A stretch of DNA of 64,000 nucleotides from Meghimatium bilineatum (taxonomy: Eukaryota > Mollusca > Gastropoda > Stylommatophora > Philomycidae). The stretch lies in the NCBI GenBank assembly GCA_034231615.1, contig CM067317.1, positions 2,378,501 to 2,442,500 on the forward strand, in the 5' to 3' direction. The position numbers and the translations under genes were made by a program. Shown piece after piece: positions 33,789 to 45,871 of this stretch. Under the pieces are notes generated by a model, which searched no databases, had not been told where the DNA came from, and was given only the letters and a program-made list of their open reading frames with translations. Every line of letters starts with the position of its first letter. The stretch's first letter is position 1.

Positions 33789-34340
33789 CTGGTGTAGATG
33801 TGAAAGGGTTTATGATTGCTGGTGTAGATGTGAAAGGGTTTATGATTGCTGGTGTAGATGTGAAAGGGTCTATGATTGCTGGTGTAGATGTGAAAGGGTT
33901 TATGATTGCTGGTGTAGATGTGAAAGGGTTTATGATTGCTGGTGTAGATGTGAAAGGGTCTATGATTGCTGGTGTAGATGTGAAAGGGTTTATGATTGCT
34001 GGTGTAGACGTGAAAGGGTTTATGATTGCTGGTGTAGATGTGAAAGGGTTTATGATTGCTGGTGTAGATGTGAAATGGTTTATGATTGCTGGTGTAGATG
34101 TGAAAGGGTATATGATTGCTGGTGTAGATGTGAAAGGGTATATGATTGCTGGTGTAGATGTGAAAGGGTATATGATTGCTGGTGTAGATGTGAAAGGGTA
34201 TATGATTGCTGGTGTAGATGTGAAAGGGTATATGATTGCTGGTGTAGATGTGAAAGGGTATATGATTGCTGGTGTAGATGTGAAAGGGTATATGATTGCT
34301 GGTGTAGATGTGAAAGGGTTTATGATTGCTGGTGTAGATA
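33789..34340. repeat. 30-bp minisatellite, 18 near-identical copies
   Basis: The unit contains GTGAAAGGGTTTATGATTGC and TGGTGTAGAT. Variants TTT, TCT and TAT after GGG change along the array. Four long frames on both strands are open only because the period is 30. Confidence 0.97.
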
Positions 34341-34349
34341 CCCAACTGC

Positions 34350-34545
34350 ACATTTAATAACCATTTGAAACTGAAGCAGAACGGAACCGATCTAGTTAAT
34401 GACGTAAGAACTTACAATGAGTTACATAAGTTGACCAAGATCCGCCTTGATAACTTCTCTCATGCTATTTCTGCTGATAGGATGGTTGACATGGACATAG
34501 AAGCGGAACAAGCAGCCACTTTAGAGATTTAATGAAAGAAATACC
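34350..34545 (+). pseudogene. Unidentified coding-like remnant
   Basis: About 60 codons run without a stop from 34350 to a TAATGA: NNHLKLKQNGTDLVNDVR, TYNELHKLTKIRLDNFSHAI, SADRMVDMDIEAEQAATLEI. The composition is protein-like and unlike neighbouring repeats. I do not recognise the family; a transposon ORF is likely. It is cut by minisatellites on both sides. Confidence 0.4.
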
Positions 34546-34555
34546 CCGAGAGATG

Positions 34556-34930
34556 GACTGAAGCGGAGATATGAACACATGTGAACATGTTCGGTATACG
34601 AAGCGGAGATATGAACACATGTGAACATGTTCGGTATACGAAGCGGAGATGTGAACACATGTGAACATGTTCGGTATGCGACGCGGAGATATGAACACAT
34701 GTGAATATGTTCGGTATACGAAGCGGAGATGTGAACACATGTGAACATGTTCGGTATACGAAGCGGAGATATGAACACATGTGAACATGTTCGGTATGCG
34801 ACGCGGAGATATGAACACATGTGAATATGTTCGGTATACGAAGCGGAGATGTGAACACATGTGAACATGTTCGGTATACGAAGCGGAGATATGAACACAT
34901 GTGAATATGTTCGGTATACGAAGCGGAGAT
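34556..34930. repeat. 40-bp minisatellite with trimeric higher-order units
   Basis: About nine copies contain AAGCGGAGATATGAACACAT and GTGAACATGTTCGGTATACG. A 120-bp trimer (an ACGCGG copy followed by two AAGCGG copies) repeats at 34681-34800 and 34801-34920. Most units carry the 10-bp palindrome GAACATGTTC; some have GAATATGTTC. Confidence 0.96.
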
Positions 34931-35045
34931 ATTGAATATATGTAATAGCTAATATCTAACAAAAATATTATCGATTAGTAAGTCCAAAAGCTGCCCGTCT
35001 ATTTATTTGCATTTTCAAGTTCTATAGCTATAGCATATATCTTCA

Positions 35046-35998
35046 TTCGTAGATGGAAACCTTCAAAAGTTATGTGCAAACACAGCTGCGTGATATGGAA
35101 ACCTTCAAACGTCATGTGCAAACACAGCTGCGTGATATGGAAACCTTCAAATGTCCTGTGCAAACACAGCTGCGTGATATGGAAACCTTCAAACGTCATG
35201 TGCAAACACAGCTGCGTGATATAGAAAACTTCAAACGTCCTGTGCAAACACAGCTACGTGATATAGAAACCTTCAAACGTCCTGTGCAAACACAGCTGCG
35301 TGATATGGAAACCTTCAAACGTCCTTTGCAAACACAGCTACGTGACGTGATATGGAAACCTTCAAACATCCTGTGCAAACACAGCTGCGTGATATGGAAA
35401 CCTTCAAACGTCCTGTGCAAACACAGCTGCGTGATATGGAAACCGTCAAACGTCGTGTGCAAACACAGCTGCGTGATATGGAAACCTTCAAACGTCATGT
35501 GTAAACACAGCTGCGTGATATGGAAACCTTCAAATGTCCTGTGCAAACACAGCTGCGTGATATGGAAACCTTCAAACGTCATGTGCAAACACAGCTGCAT
35601 GATATAGAAAACTTCAAACGTCCTGTGCAAACACAGCTACGTGATATGGAAACCTTCAAACGTCCTGTGCAAACACAGCTGCGTGATATGGAAACCTTCA
35701 AACGTCCTTTGCAAACACAGCTACGTGACGTGATATGGAAACCTTCAAACATCCTGTGCAAACACAGCTGTGTGATATGGAAACCTTCAAACATCCTGTA
35801 CAAACACAGCTGCGTGATATGGAAACCTTCAAACGTCCTTTGCAAACACAGCTACGTGACGTGATATGGAAACCTTCAAACGTCCTTTGCAAACACAGCT
35901 ACGTGACGTGATATGGAAACCTTCAAACATCCTGTGCAAACACAGCTGTGTGATATGGAAACCTTCAAACATCCTGTACAAACACAGCTGCGTGATTA
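35046..35998. repeat. 42-bp minisatellite, about 22 copies, with a 383-bp duplication
   Basis: The unit contains GATATGGAAACCTTCAAACG and TGCAAACACAGCTGCGT. Some units carry an extra GTGAC (CTACGTGACGTGATATGG). A block from 35137 recurs at 35520 with the same order of variants. Confidence 0.96.
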
Positions 35999-36019
35999 TG
36001 ATGTGACGTCATTATAATA

Positions 36020-37177
36020 CACCCAATGTTCCTTTGGAAATTACAAGCCAAAACATGTCCCTGGGTGACAGTCCCCGAAAAAAGCGGTGATAGGAATTTA
36101 GGCTTGGGTCGACTATGCATATCTCACACGGAGTGTTCCGCAGCCAGTGAGCTTGCCTCTCTAATTAGACGCTTTGTCCCTGAGCTCTCATGTACTAAAT
36201 GTTTTTTTTCATTTGTGTGCTTGGAAAAAATCAATATTATCTTGTATGAGTATTTTTGTGCCTCTGTGTGTGCTTGTGTATTAGTTTGTCTCTCTCTCTC
36301 TCTGTCTCTTTCTCTCTCTCTGTCTCTTTCTAGTTCTCATCGGTTATGTATATGTGCGCACGTATCTCCATATGTTGTATATTAACGAGAAACACGAACC
36401 AACAACAGTACAGTGTGAATACTGTTAGAGTGCTTTCATCGACCATGCCATTATCCGTAATATAAAATACCCGATCGGTTATTGTTCCTGCCATATCGAC
36501 TGCTCCCACGCGGAACTCCGTTCAGTAGTTCTCACACTATTACACTAAAGTGTTCTCAAAGCGAGTAAGTTAAAGGATAGTGTAACACCGCATGCCAGAG
36601 GTGTTTATTATTTTATATCGGCTAGTTATGCACATATGCTCATGAATGTTGGCATATGAATTCATGAGGTCGATGGATCACACTTGCCGAGATTACCATG
36701 AATGCTAGCAGCATCCAATCAATAACGCCCCCCATTCTTGTCCAAACGTGAACATTAGACTTGTGATGTCGTCATTTCCACTGTTATTATTGTATTATAA
36801 AAAAAAAATTAAAAAATTGAAAGAACCACATATTTGATTTCTGGACCGTTGACATCTTCGTTTTTATAGCGGCCCCTTATAAATGCATCAATCAATCAAA
36901 TCGATAATGAAAGTTAGTTGTAACAGGGGATCGTTATCAAGACTCGACAATAAACCGTATTATGACCTCGGTGAGGGTGGTATTCTTGTAAATATATGTA
37001 CCAATCACAAGGCAACGATGTGCTAGTGCTGTATACAGATCATTAAATATCCAGCCCTTATGATCTCTCTCAAGTCAAACATTACAAATATCGCAGAATC
37101 AATAAATATTCGAAGTTCTTCGATTCTTGGGCCAGTAGTGGCTAACTGTTGTAACGCTATCCAAAAAAATTTATTAA
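36020..37177. other. Intergenic with a retroposon fragment and CT tract
   Basis: 36050-36200 resembles the interior of the retroposon at 21.5 kb (GAGCTTGCCTCTCTAATTAG-type sequence). A (CT)n tract lies at 36291-36335. The remainder to 37177 is unique, AT-rich and without recognised exons. Confidence 0.45.
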
Positions 37178-37640
37178 ATATATCTCATTATTTATTCAAT
37201 ATATCTCATTATTTATTCAATATATCTCATTATTTCCATTGGATATACCTTGTAGCAGGAAAATGGTCCTACTGGAAATGCCTTGTAGCAGGACAATGGT
37301 CCTACTGGATATTCATTGTATTAGGACAATGCTCCTACTGGATATGCCTTGTGGCAGGACAATGGTCCTACTGGATAGGATATTCTTGTGGCAGGACAAT
37401 GATCCTACTTGATATGCCTCGTAGCAGGACAATGGTCCTACTGGATAGGATATGTCTTGTAGCAGGACAATGGTCCTACTGGATATGCATTGTGACAGGA
37501 CAATGGTTCTACTTGATGGTTCAATGGTTCTACAAGTGTCTTCAACACTTGTGATGGACGAACAACAACTAACATTCAACACTTGTGATGGACGAACAAC
37601 AACTAACATTCAACACTTGTGATGGACGAACAACAACAGG
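37178..37640. repeat. Three adjacent small arrays (21, 33 and 34 bp)
   Basis: 37178-37232: TTTATTCAATATATCTCATT, 3 copies. 37231-37525: a 33-bp unit with TTGTAGCAGGACAATGGTCC, 8 copies, some extended by GGATAGGA. 37543-37637: a 34-bp unit with CAACACTTGTGATGGACGAA, 3 copies. Confidence 0.92.
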
Positions 37641-37799
37641 GGCTATATTCTCAGACGAACACAAAGTTTGTCAGTATTCGATGGACTATTTGTTTTCCTG
37701 ACAGCTTTCATAGTAAAGATTAGTTTGAAATATTGAAATCTTATCAAATCATAAAGGAAATAGTTTCAATTATCAAAATCATCCGTCTTCATCGTTCTT

Positions 37800-39183
37800 C
37801 AGTCAGTCACCATGTTATATTACACACTCCATCAATTAAATGTAAGCATCCCTTCAGTCACCAAGTTACATCATACACTCCATCAATGAAATTTAAGCTT
37901 CCCTTCAGTCACCAAGTTACATCATACACTCCATCAATGAAATTTAAGCTTCCCTTCAGTCACCAAGATACATCATACACTCCATCAATGAAATTTAAGC
38001 TTCCCTTCAGTCAACATGTTACATCATCCACTCCATCAATAAAATGTATTTCCCTTCAGTCAACAAGTTACATCATCCACTCCATCAATAAAATGTAAGC
38101 TTCCATTCAGTCACCAAGTTACATCATCCACTCCATCAATGAAATGTAAGCTTCCATTCAGTCACCATTTTACATCATCCACTCCATCAATAAAATGTAA
38201 GCTTCCATTCAGTCACCAAGTTACATCATCCACTCCATCAATGAAATGTAAGCTTCCATTCAGTCACCATGTTACATCATCCACTCCATCAATGAAATGT
38301 AAGCTTCCATTCAGTCACCATGTTACATCATCCACTCCATCAATGAAATGTAAGCTTCCATTCAGTCACCAAGTTACATCATCCACTCCATCAATGAAAT
38401 GTAAGCTTCCATTCAGTCACCAAGTTACATCATCCACTCCATCAATGAAATGTAAGCTTCCATTCAGTCACCAAGTTACATCATCCACTCCATCAATGAA
38501 ATGTAAGTTTCCATTCAGTCACCAAGTTACTTCATCCACTCCATCAATGAAATGTAAACTTCCATTCAGTCACCAAGTTACATCATCCACTCAATCAATG
38601 AAATATCTGCTTCCCCTCATTCAATCACCAAGTTACATCATCCACTCCATCAATGAAATATCTGCTTCCCGTCAGTTAATCACCAAGTTACATCATCCAC
38701 TCCATCAATGAAATATCTACTTCCCGTCAGTCAGTCACCAAGTTACATCATTCACTCCATCAATGAAATATCTGCTTCCCGTCAGTCAATCACCAAGTTA
38801 CATCATCCACTCCATCAGTGAAATGTAAGCTTCCCGTCAGTCAGTCACCAAGTTACATCATTCACTCCATCAGTGAAATGTAAGCTTCCCGTCAGTCAGT
38901 CACCAAGTTACATCATTCACTCCATCAATGAAATATCTGCTTCCGTCAGTCAATCACCAAGTTACATCATCCACTCCATCAGTGAAATGTAAGCTTCCCG
39001 TCAGTCAGTCACCAAGTTACATCATCCACTCCATCAGTGAAATGTAAGCTTCCCGTCAGTCAGTCACCAAGTTACATCATCCACTCCATCAGTGAAATGT
39101 AAGCTTCCCGTCAGTCAGTCACCAAGTTACATCATTCACTCCATCAATGAAATATCTGCTTCCCGTCAGTCAGTCACCAAGTC
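37800..39183. repeat. 51-bp minisatellite, about 27 copies
   Basis: The unit contains TTCAGTCACCAAGTTACATC and ATCCACTCCATCAATGAAAT. Three sub-families follow each other left to right: AAATTTAAGC, AAATGTAAGC and AAATATCTGC with GTCAGTCAGTCACC. The left half gives a 190-codon frame of 17-residue repeats, taken as non-coding. Confidence 0.97.
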
Positions 39184-39890
39184 TCCTTAGGGACCCTCAG
39201 GTTTATCAAGTATTGTAGATTCAGTAGACCATATTATCTCATCTATTCACGGTCGAAATATCTCAATTATACTAATTCAATCGCCCGTGTGACAATTTCA
39301 GCATATATTTCTAGTTCAAGGAGTAAAGAATAGGATCACCATCTTCTTTTAATGCATCTCGCAGGAGGCGACTAATTAAAGCTGGGAATGAGCTGAAACT
39401 TTGTCGCCTGTGCAACAATAAACCGTGTTTGTCTTGTCATGAAATTTTACTGTTGCCTTCTGTCAAATGCCCCCGATGATATAGAGATGCAGGCCAAGAG
39501 CATTGTACCTTTGGTCATTGTGGCTGACCATCCACTTTGTCGTTTGTGGCATACTCATATATCATCGCTATAGATGGGTCAGAAGGTCTGATAGAAGAAG
39601 GATAAACAAATTGGTCCAGACGTATATGCTGTACTCCTGGCAAGACTTGATGACCCTCGGGCACTGGAAGGCCTTCATTAGAAGAGTTAACATGCACCAT
39701 CAATCCCAGGAACACAGCCATGCATTTGGAACAGCGAATCTTGTGTATTTGAGTATCATCCAGGTTACTCAATAGAGGAGGCCCTATGCTTTTGTCAGAA
39801 AGGCAATGTGCTACTAAGAGCTTCCTACTCACAGCTAAAGAGATTACATCATCATCATACTGATGTCACAAACAGAGATTGGACAAGATA
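39184..39890. other. No host gene recognised; includes dispersed repeat copy 2
   Basis: 39785-39870 is related to 29815-29880 and 29980-30005. The rest, including GTCGCCTGTGCAACAATAAA at about 39403, may be SINE-like but has no Pol III boxes that I can see. Confidence 0.4.
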
Positions 39891-40125
39891 ACAATTCTAG
39901 GTATAACGCAAGTATAACTTACAGCAATAATAATAAGACACATGACCTGTCGGGGTGGTAGAGGTGCCCACACACTGGGAGACATCAGCACAACATGCTC
40001 TCCAAACATCTCTATCCTTAGACATTCTGAGACAAATCAGACCCAGATCATTCCTTGATGCTATCAATCCAGGACTATCTCTAATCCCATCTTTTCCTTG
40101 TACACTCAACTGTTCCTTCAAAAAT
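39890..40125 (-). mobile_element. LINE ORF2 C-terminal fragment
   Basis: The minus strand reads GKDGIRDSPGLIASRN, then MSKDRDVWRACCADVSQCVG, TSTTPTGHV. The KDRxxWR motif is the usual end of non-LTR ORF2 proteins. Confidence 0.65.
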
Positions 40126-40962
40126 AATTCGAGAAAGTTTTTCGTGTCTGGTTACATATATGACGTAATTTTGTATGAAAAGTTCAACCTATTTATATCA
40201 AAGATATTGTTCTGGTATATTTATTATCGTCTTCTCATAACGGTAATATGAACAATCTATCAACACTATTTTATTGTCATATTTACGGTAATATGAACAA
40301 TCTATCAACACTATTTTATTGTCATATTTTTGCTAGATAATCTAACTAGCAAAAAGCAAAACCAATAATATTAATAGAGAAATAACAATAAACAAAGGAA
40401 CAAGGAATTTTTCAGGAAGTCGGGGTAAACAAAGTATTGACTGTGTTCTGTTTAATTTTAAGTCTGTTTTACATTGATTTTAATATCTGGTAGTTATATT
40501 AACAATATTACCTTCACATTGTATTCATCGGTTTGTGGTTCAAATACTGCAGCACACTACACAATGTCGGATATCGTGTCAACGTCTGCTTATTTATACT
40601 GGTACTTTCAATAGATTCTCAGTTCTGCACAACTTATATTTATACTAAGTAAATATATTTATTCTAAGTTGCATGATGATATTTATGCAGTTCTGGTGTT
40701 TTTCATACCGGGAGTTGAGAATTAATTAGTGATGTGCTGTAACATCGTCACGATCGCCTGTTGAATGTGGACATAGCGGCTGTGGACACATTGAGTTACA
40801 GATTATGGAAATTTAGTATCAAACTAGAAATGGACGCATGTGGGACAGAATTAAATGGACGCATGTGGGACAGAATGAACTGGACGCATGTGGGACAGAA
40901 TGAACGGGACGCATGCGGGACAGAATGATGAACGTAATTCAACCAATTAGAGGCGTGAACCA
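40126..40962. other. Intergenic with two small tandem repeats
   Basis: 40240-40329 holds a 45-bp direct duplication (CGGTAATATGAACAATCTAT). 40826-40930 holds four 25-bp units (TGGACGCATGTGGGACAGAA). The rest is AT-rich. Confidence 0.7.
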
Positions 40963-43390
40963 TTCATCATCATCAAGTGCTGTCTCCTCAACGAAGGTTG
41001 GCTGGAACAGACCTCTAACATTCCCTGTCTCTTGTTTTGGTGGTGCACGCTGCTAGACTGCAACCTGTCCATCTCGTGATGTTACTCTCCCACTTATATT
41101 TCTGCCTACCTCTTCCTCGTTTCGACTTTACCCCAAGTAAGGTCTTCAACATGGTGTCATGTCTTTTAATGTGTTCAAAATATTTTATTTGCCTGATGTT
41201 TATTTCCCTTAATAAAGTCTGTCCTCACATGAAGTTTTGTTAGAACCTCTATGCATGTTTTCTTCTCTTTCCACGATGTTCTCCGTATTATTCTATATAC
41301 CGACATCTCAAAGTCATCGACTCTGTCTTCTAATTGTTGGTTTAGTGTCCATGTTTCTGAGCCATACATTAATATAGAATAGATGTAGCATTTTTTATAA
41401 TTCTCATTTTAAAACTTGTTTGTAATTTCTTTAGATATTAATAATTTCCTCATGTCATTGAAGGTACTTTTAGTCATTCCTATTCTCCGTTTAACTTCTG
41501 TTTCACATCTGCCATCATTTGTGACTATGTATCCAATATATTGATACTGTTTTACTTGTTGTAGTTTTTCTCCCTGTATGTTTATGTTTAGCTCTTGTTC
41601 TTCTGTGTCTTTGCTGATTACCATGGTTTTTGTTTTTTTAATGTTTATATCCAGTCCATATTCATTACTTGATTTACTGACTTGACATATTAGTCTTTGT
41701 AGTTCATGTTCACTTTCTGCCAAAAGAACAGTGTCATCTTCATATCTCAGGTTGTTTATTATTTTCCCATTGAATTTGAGTCCTGGTATTTCTTCTATAT
41801 TTTTAAAGATATTCTCTGTGTAGATATTAAATATGCTTGGTGATAAAATGCATCCTTGTCTTACCCCTCTTCTTATTTCTATGTATGGTGAGTAGCTGTT
41901 TTCACACCTTATTGATGCAGTTTGTTCCCCAATATATATTTCTAATCAGTCTGATGTCTTTTCCATCTATGCCTATTTCTTGAAGACATTTGATTAATTT
42001 TTCATGTTAGACTCTGTCAAAGGCCTTGATGTAGTCTATGAAGCAAATATAGATACTTTTTTGGACTTCTATATATTTATCTATCACTAGCCGGATACTC
42101 AGTATAGCTTCTCTGGTTCCTTTGTTTTTCCTAAAACCGAATTGTTCTTCACCGACCTACATGTCTATCTTGTTCTTAATTCTTTCATGTATTATCTTGA
42201 GAAGTATTTTAGATGGCTCATTAGACTTATTGTTCTATATTCTGTACAGCCCACAGCCCTGGGCTTCTTAGGTAGTTGTATGAATATTGATGATGTTAGA
42301 TCTTTAGGTATGTGGCCTGTTTCATATTTGCATTTCCTAGTTCTGTGTTAATATCCATACCAAATTCATTTAGTTGTTATTATGTCTGATGTTATGTTCT
42401 CAGAGCCTGCGGCCGTTTCACATTTTATTGATTTTATTGTATTTTCTACTTCAGCTTTCAGTATTGCTGGTCCATCATTGTTGTGTATTGTTGGTCTTAT
42501 TATTCTGTTGGCCGTCAAACAGTTCTGTCACATAATCTGCCCATCTTGTAAGTACTTCTGTTTTATCAAGTATTATTTTACCATTTTTATCTTTAATACA
42601 GCTACCCCCATTTATAGGATTTTTCTTATTTGTGATCAGCCTTATCTCCTTATGCATTAATTGTGTCTTCTGTTGTATGGACATCTCTATTTCACTGCAT
42701 TTTGTTTCTAGCCATTGGTAGCTATTGTTTTTTCGCGCACGTTACGTATCTCCTTGTCTATAATTGAATATTTTTGGGTATTTTTTAGCTTTCTTTCTTT
42801 CTGACCATTTTCTCTAATATTTCATCTGTTCTCCATGTTTATTTGTTCTTGGTTTTTCTTATTGGTAAATTTTCATTTTATGTTTGAATATTTTTCCTTA
42901 GGCTGTCCCATTTATTGTCTATTTTCTCTTCTTAATTTTCCCTTCTGTATTGTTCCATGCATTCTATCATTAGATGTTCATATCTATTACTTACATCTAC
43001 AAGGTATTTTTGTTGTATGTCTGGTTGTTTTAGTGCTGATGCGTCTATCTGTGGTTCTTGGACTCCTCTATTTACTATCTTTTTAAGTTTGACATGTATT
43101 TTGTACAGCACTGGATTATGGTCAGAGTTGATATCTGCACTTGGATATGTTTTAGTGTTCTGGACACTATTTCTAAATCTGTTGTTGATCATAATATAAT
43201 CTATTCGCTTCCTCTTTCTGTCTCCAGGACTTTTCCATGTATATAATCTTCTATTTTCATGTTCAAAGAATGTATTACATATGATCATATTGTTCTCCTC
43301 ACAGAACTGTATAAGTCTCCCTGTCATTTCTTGTCCCTAGTCCAAATTGCCCTACAAATTCTTGTGTCTTCCTTTCCCTATTTTTGCATT
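40963..43390 (-). mobile_element. RTE-like LINE, largest copy in the window (endonuclease C-terminus to 3' tail)
   Basis: Reading leftward from 43390, the endonuclease part gives FVGQFGLGTRND, RLYTWKSPGDRKRKRIDYIM and the catalytic SDHNPV. A linker follows (EVLTRWADYVTELFDG), then RT motif A as FIDYIKAFDRV and motif C as RYEDDTVLLAE. The thumb follows (YQYIGYIVTNDGRCETEVKR, MYGSETWTLNQQLED), and the element ends in a (TGA)n tail near 40963. Stops and frameshifts show it is dead. It encodes an APE-type endonuclease and reverse transcriptase. RTE-like assignment rests on domain order and the short TGA tail. A minisatellite (43390-43615) replaces its 5' side. Confidence 0.9.
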
Positions 43391-43615
43391 CATGACTCCT
43401 GTGTCTCCCATGACTCCCGTGTGTCTCCTGTCTCCCATGTCTGTTTCTCATGACTCCATGTGTCTCCTGTCTCCCATGTCTGTCTCTCATGACTCCCATG
43501 TGTCTCCCATGTCTGTCTCTCATGACTCCCATGACTCCATGTTTCCCATGTCTATTAGAATGTCTCTCATGACTCCCATGACTCCATGTTTCCCATGTCT
43601 ATTAGAATGTCTGTT
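43390..43615. repeat. Degenerate ~20-24-bp repeat at the truncated LINE end
   Basis: Copies of CTCATGACTCCCATGTGTCT vary in length. Confidence 0.85.
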
Positions 43616-43725
43616 GCTTCTGCTGGCTTTTACTGGCATAAACCACTAGCCAATCAGAGAATATTTATACAACTATATGTGTAATACTTAATATGTAATA
43701 CTTTATTGGAATAAATGCTAGTGTA

Positions 43726-44893
43726 GCAGTCCAGTCATTGTAGCAGTCCAGTCATTGTAGCAGTCCAGCCATTGTAGCAGTCCAGTCATTGTAGCAGTGC
43801 AGCCATTGTAGCAGTCCAGCCATTGTAGCAGTCCAGTCATTGTAGCAGTGCAGCCATTGTAGCAGTGCAGCCATTGTAGCAGTGCAGCCATTGTAGCAGT
43901 GCAGTCATTGTAGCAGTCCAGTCATTGTAGCAGTGCAGCCATTGTAGCAGTCCAGCCATTGTAGCAGTCCAGTCATTGTAGCAGTGCAGCCATTGTAGCA
44001 GTGCAGCCATTGTAGCAGTCCAGCCATTGTAGCAGTCCAGCCATTGTAGCAGTCCAGTCATTGTAGCAGTCCAGTCATTGTAGCAGTCCAGTCATTGTAG
44101 CAGTCCAGTCATTGTAGCAGTCCAGTCATTGTAGCAGTCCAGTCATTGTAGCAGTGCAGCCATTGTAGCAGTCCAGCCATTGTAGCAGTCCAGTCATTGT
44201 AGCAGTGCAGCCATTGTAGCAGTGCAGCCATTGTAGCAGTCCAGTCATTGTAGCAGTGCAGCCATTGTAGCAGTCCAGCCATTGTAGCAGTCCAGCCATT
44301 GTAGCAGTCCAGCCATTGTAGCAGTCCAGTCATTGTAGCAGTGCAGCCATTGTAGCAGTCCAGCCATTGTAGCAGTCCAGTCATTGTAGCAGTGAAGCCA
44401 TTGTAGCAGTGCAGCCATTGTAGCAGTCCAGCCATTGTAGCAGTCCAGCCATTGTAGCAGTCCAGTCATTGTAGCAGTCCAGCCATTGTAGCAGTCCAGT
44501 CATTGTAGCAGTGCAGCCATTGTAGCAGTCCAGTCATTGTAGCAGTCCAGCCATTGTAGCAGTCCAGTCATTGTAGCAGTCCAGCCATTGTAGCAGTCCA
44601 GTCATTGTAGCAGTCCAGTCATTGTAGCAGTCCAGTCATTGTAGCAGTCCAGTCATTGTAGCAGTCCAGTCATTGTAGCAGTCCAGTCATTGTAGCAGTC
44701 CAGTCATTGTAGCAGTCCAGCCATTGTAGCAGTCCAGTCATTGTAGCAGTCCAGCCATTGTAGCAGTCCAGTCATTGTAGCAGTCCAGTCATTGTAGCAG
44801 TCCAGTCATTGTAGCAGTCCAGCCATTGTAGCAGTCCAGTCATTGTAGCAGTCCAGCCATTGTAGCAGTCCAGCCATTGTAGCAGTCCAGTCA
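43726..44893. repeat. 17-bp minisatellite, about 69 copies
   Basis: The unit ATTGTAGCAGTCCAGTC varies almost only at two positions (TCC/TGC and GTC/GCC), giving four unit types. No length variation was seen. Confidence 0.98.
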
Positions 44894-44983
44894 TTGATCA
44901 GCGATTATAAGAAAATAATAAGATGCCTTGTCGGTGCATAACATGAACGTTGGAAGACCAACAAAATGCCTTGACAGTGTATA

Positions 44984-45195
44984 TAACAAAGTATAGTTAA
45001 GTATGTATAACAAAGTATAGTTAAGTATGTATAACAAAGTATAGTTGAGTATTATAACAAAGTATAGTTTACTTTGAGTAATATAATAAAGTATAGTTGT
45101 CTGTGTGTGTAACAAAGTATAGTTGATTGTATGTAATGCAACAAAGTATAGTTGACTGTGTGTAATTTAACAAAGTATAGTTGAGTGTGTGTAAA
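44984..45195. repeat. ~24-bp tandem repeat, about 9 copies
   Basis: Copies share AACAAAGTATAGTT; the linker (GTATGTAT, GAGTATTAT, GACTGTGTGTAAT) varies. Confidence 0.9.
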
Positions 45196-45199
45196 TTAA

Positions 45200-45871
45200 C
45201 AAAGATGCCTCATGGCCGCCATATTTTCACTCTTCTAGGTAATCCAGTTCAAATAGTGCTGACATAATGAGGCAATGAGTAACTGCCATATCTATTCAAG
45301 ATGGACTCCTTACATGACACTAGTGGAGATATTCAACACATCGACTATATCAGGCAACAAGTGCGACACGAACAGCAGGTATCAACATTCTATCAGCGAC
45401 ATATTTGACAGGCAGAAAGACTTTTCAAATACTGCTGCAGCAAGTTACTGGAACCCTATACGTAGACACAGCTGTAATTTTCCACTAGGTACATACAGGT
45501 GTGCTTTACCTATTTGTACATACAGGTGTGCTTTACCTATTTGTACAGACAGGTGTTGTTGTTCTATTAGTACGAACAGGTATTGGTCTCTTGTCGGTAC
45601 AGACAGGTGTTTTTTCCGCAGATTGTGTATACAACGGATAACCGTACGTCAGCCTGAGCGCCGCCACCCTTACTTAAGTTGCCAGCAACATTATAACTAC
45701 CAATCTCGTGGTAAAGAAAGCACACTAGCTGAATACCTCGGTTCTCCATATACCTTAACATCAACAGGTCTCCCGGACATTTCAGCCCCGGCTCTAGATT
45801 GTAACATCATTATCATCGTTGCTGTTGTGCTAATACTTCACGCGCTAAAACTATTTGGGATTACATCAGAG
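45200..45871 (+). promoter_or_regulatory. Probable 5'UTR or promoter of the MGNE-type scaffold gene
   Basis: This region lies just upstream of the MGNE start codon. It is in frame with it and free of stops from 45275. It includes the start of a single hydrophobic stretch (IIIIVAVVLILHALKLFG) at about 45805-45860. That stretch could be an alternative N-terminus, but the tandem repeat inside the frame argues for untranslated sequence. No TATA box or initiator is convincing. Confidence 0.35.
45487..45615. repeat. 27-bp tandem repeat in the leader of the MGNE exon
   Basis: About four to five copies of a unit containing ACAGGTGTGCTTTACC and TTGTACATA; the last copies are diverged. The period is divisible by three, so it keeps the upstream frame open. 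Confidence 0.8.

Noticed and set aside
33734..34357. Several 185-205-codon frames on both strands
   Set aside because: Produced by the 30-bp array; simultaneous openness on both strands argues against coding.
36026..36385. 119-codon plus-strand frame
   Set aside because: It overlaps a retroposon fragment and ends in a CT microsatellite.
45275..45871. Treating the whole 278-codon frame as the scaffold protein N-terminus
   Set aside because: The upstream 199 codons include a tandem repeat and no conserved motif, whereas MGNE with a good start context matches the family's beginning.
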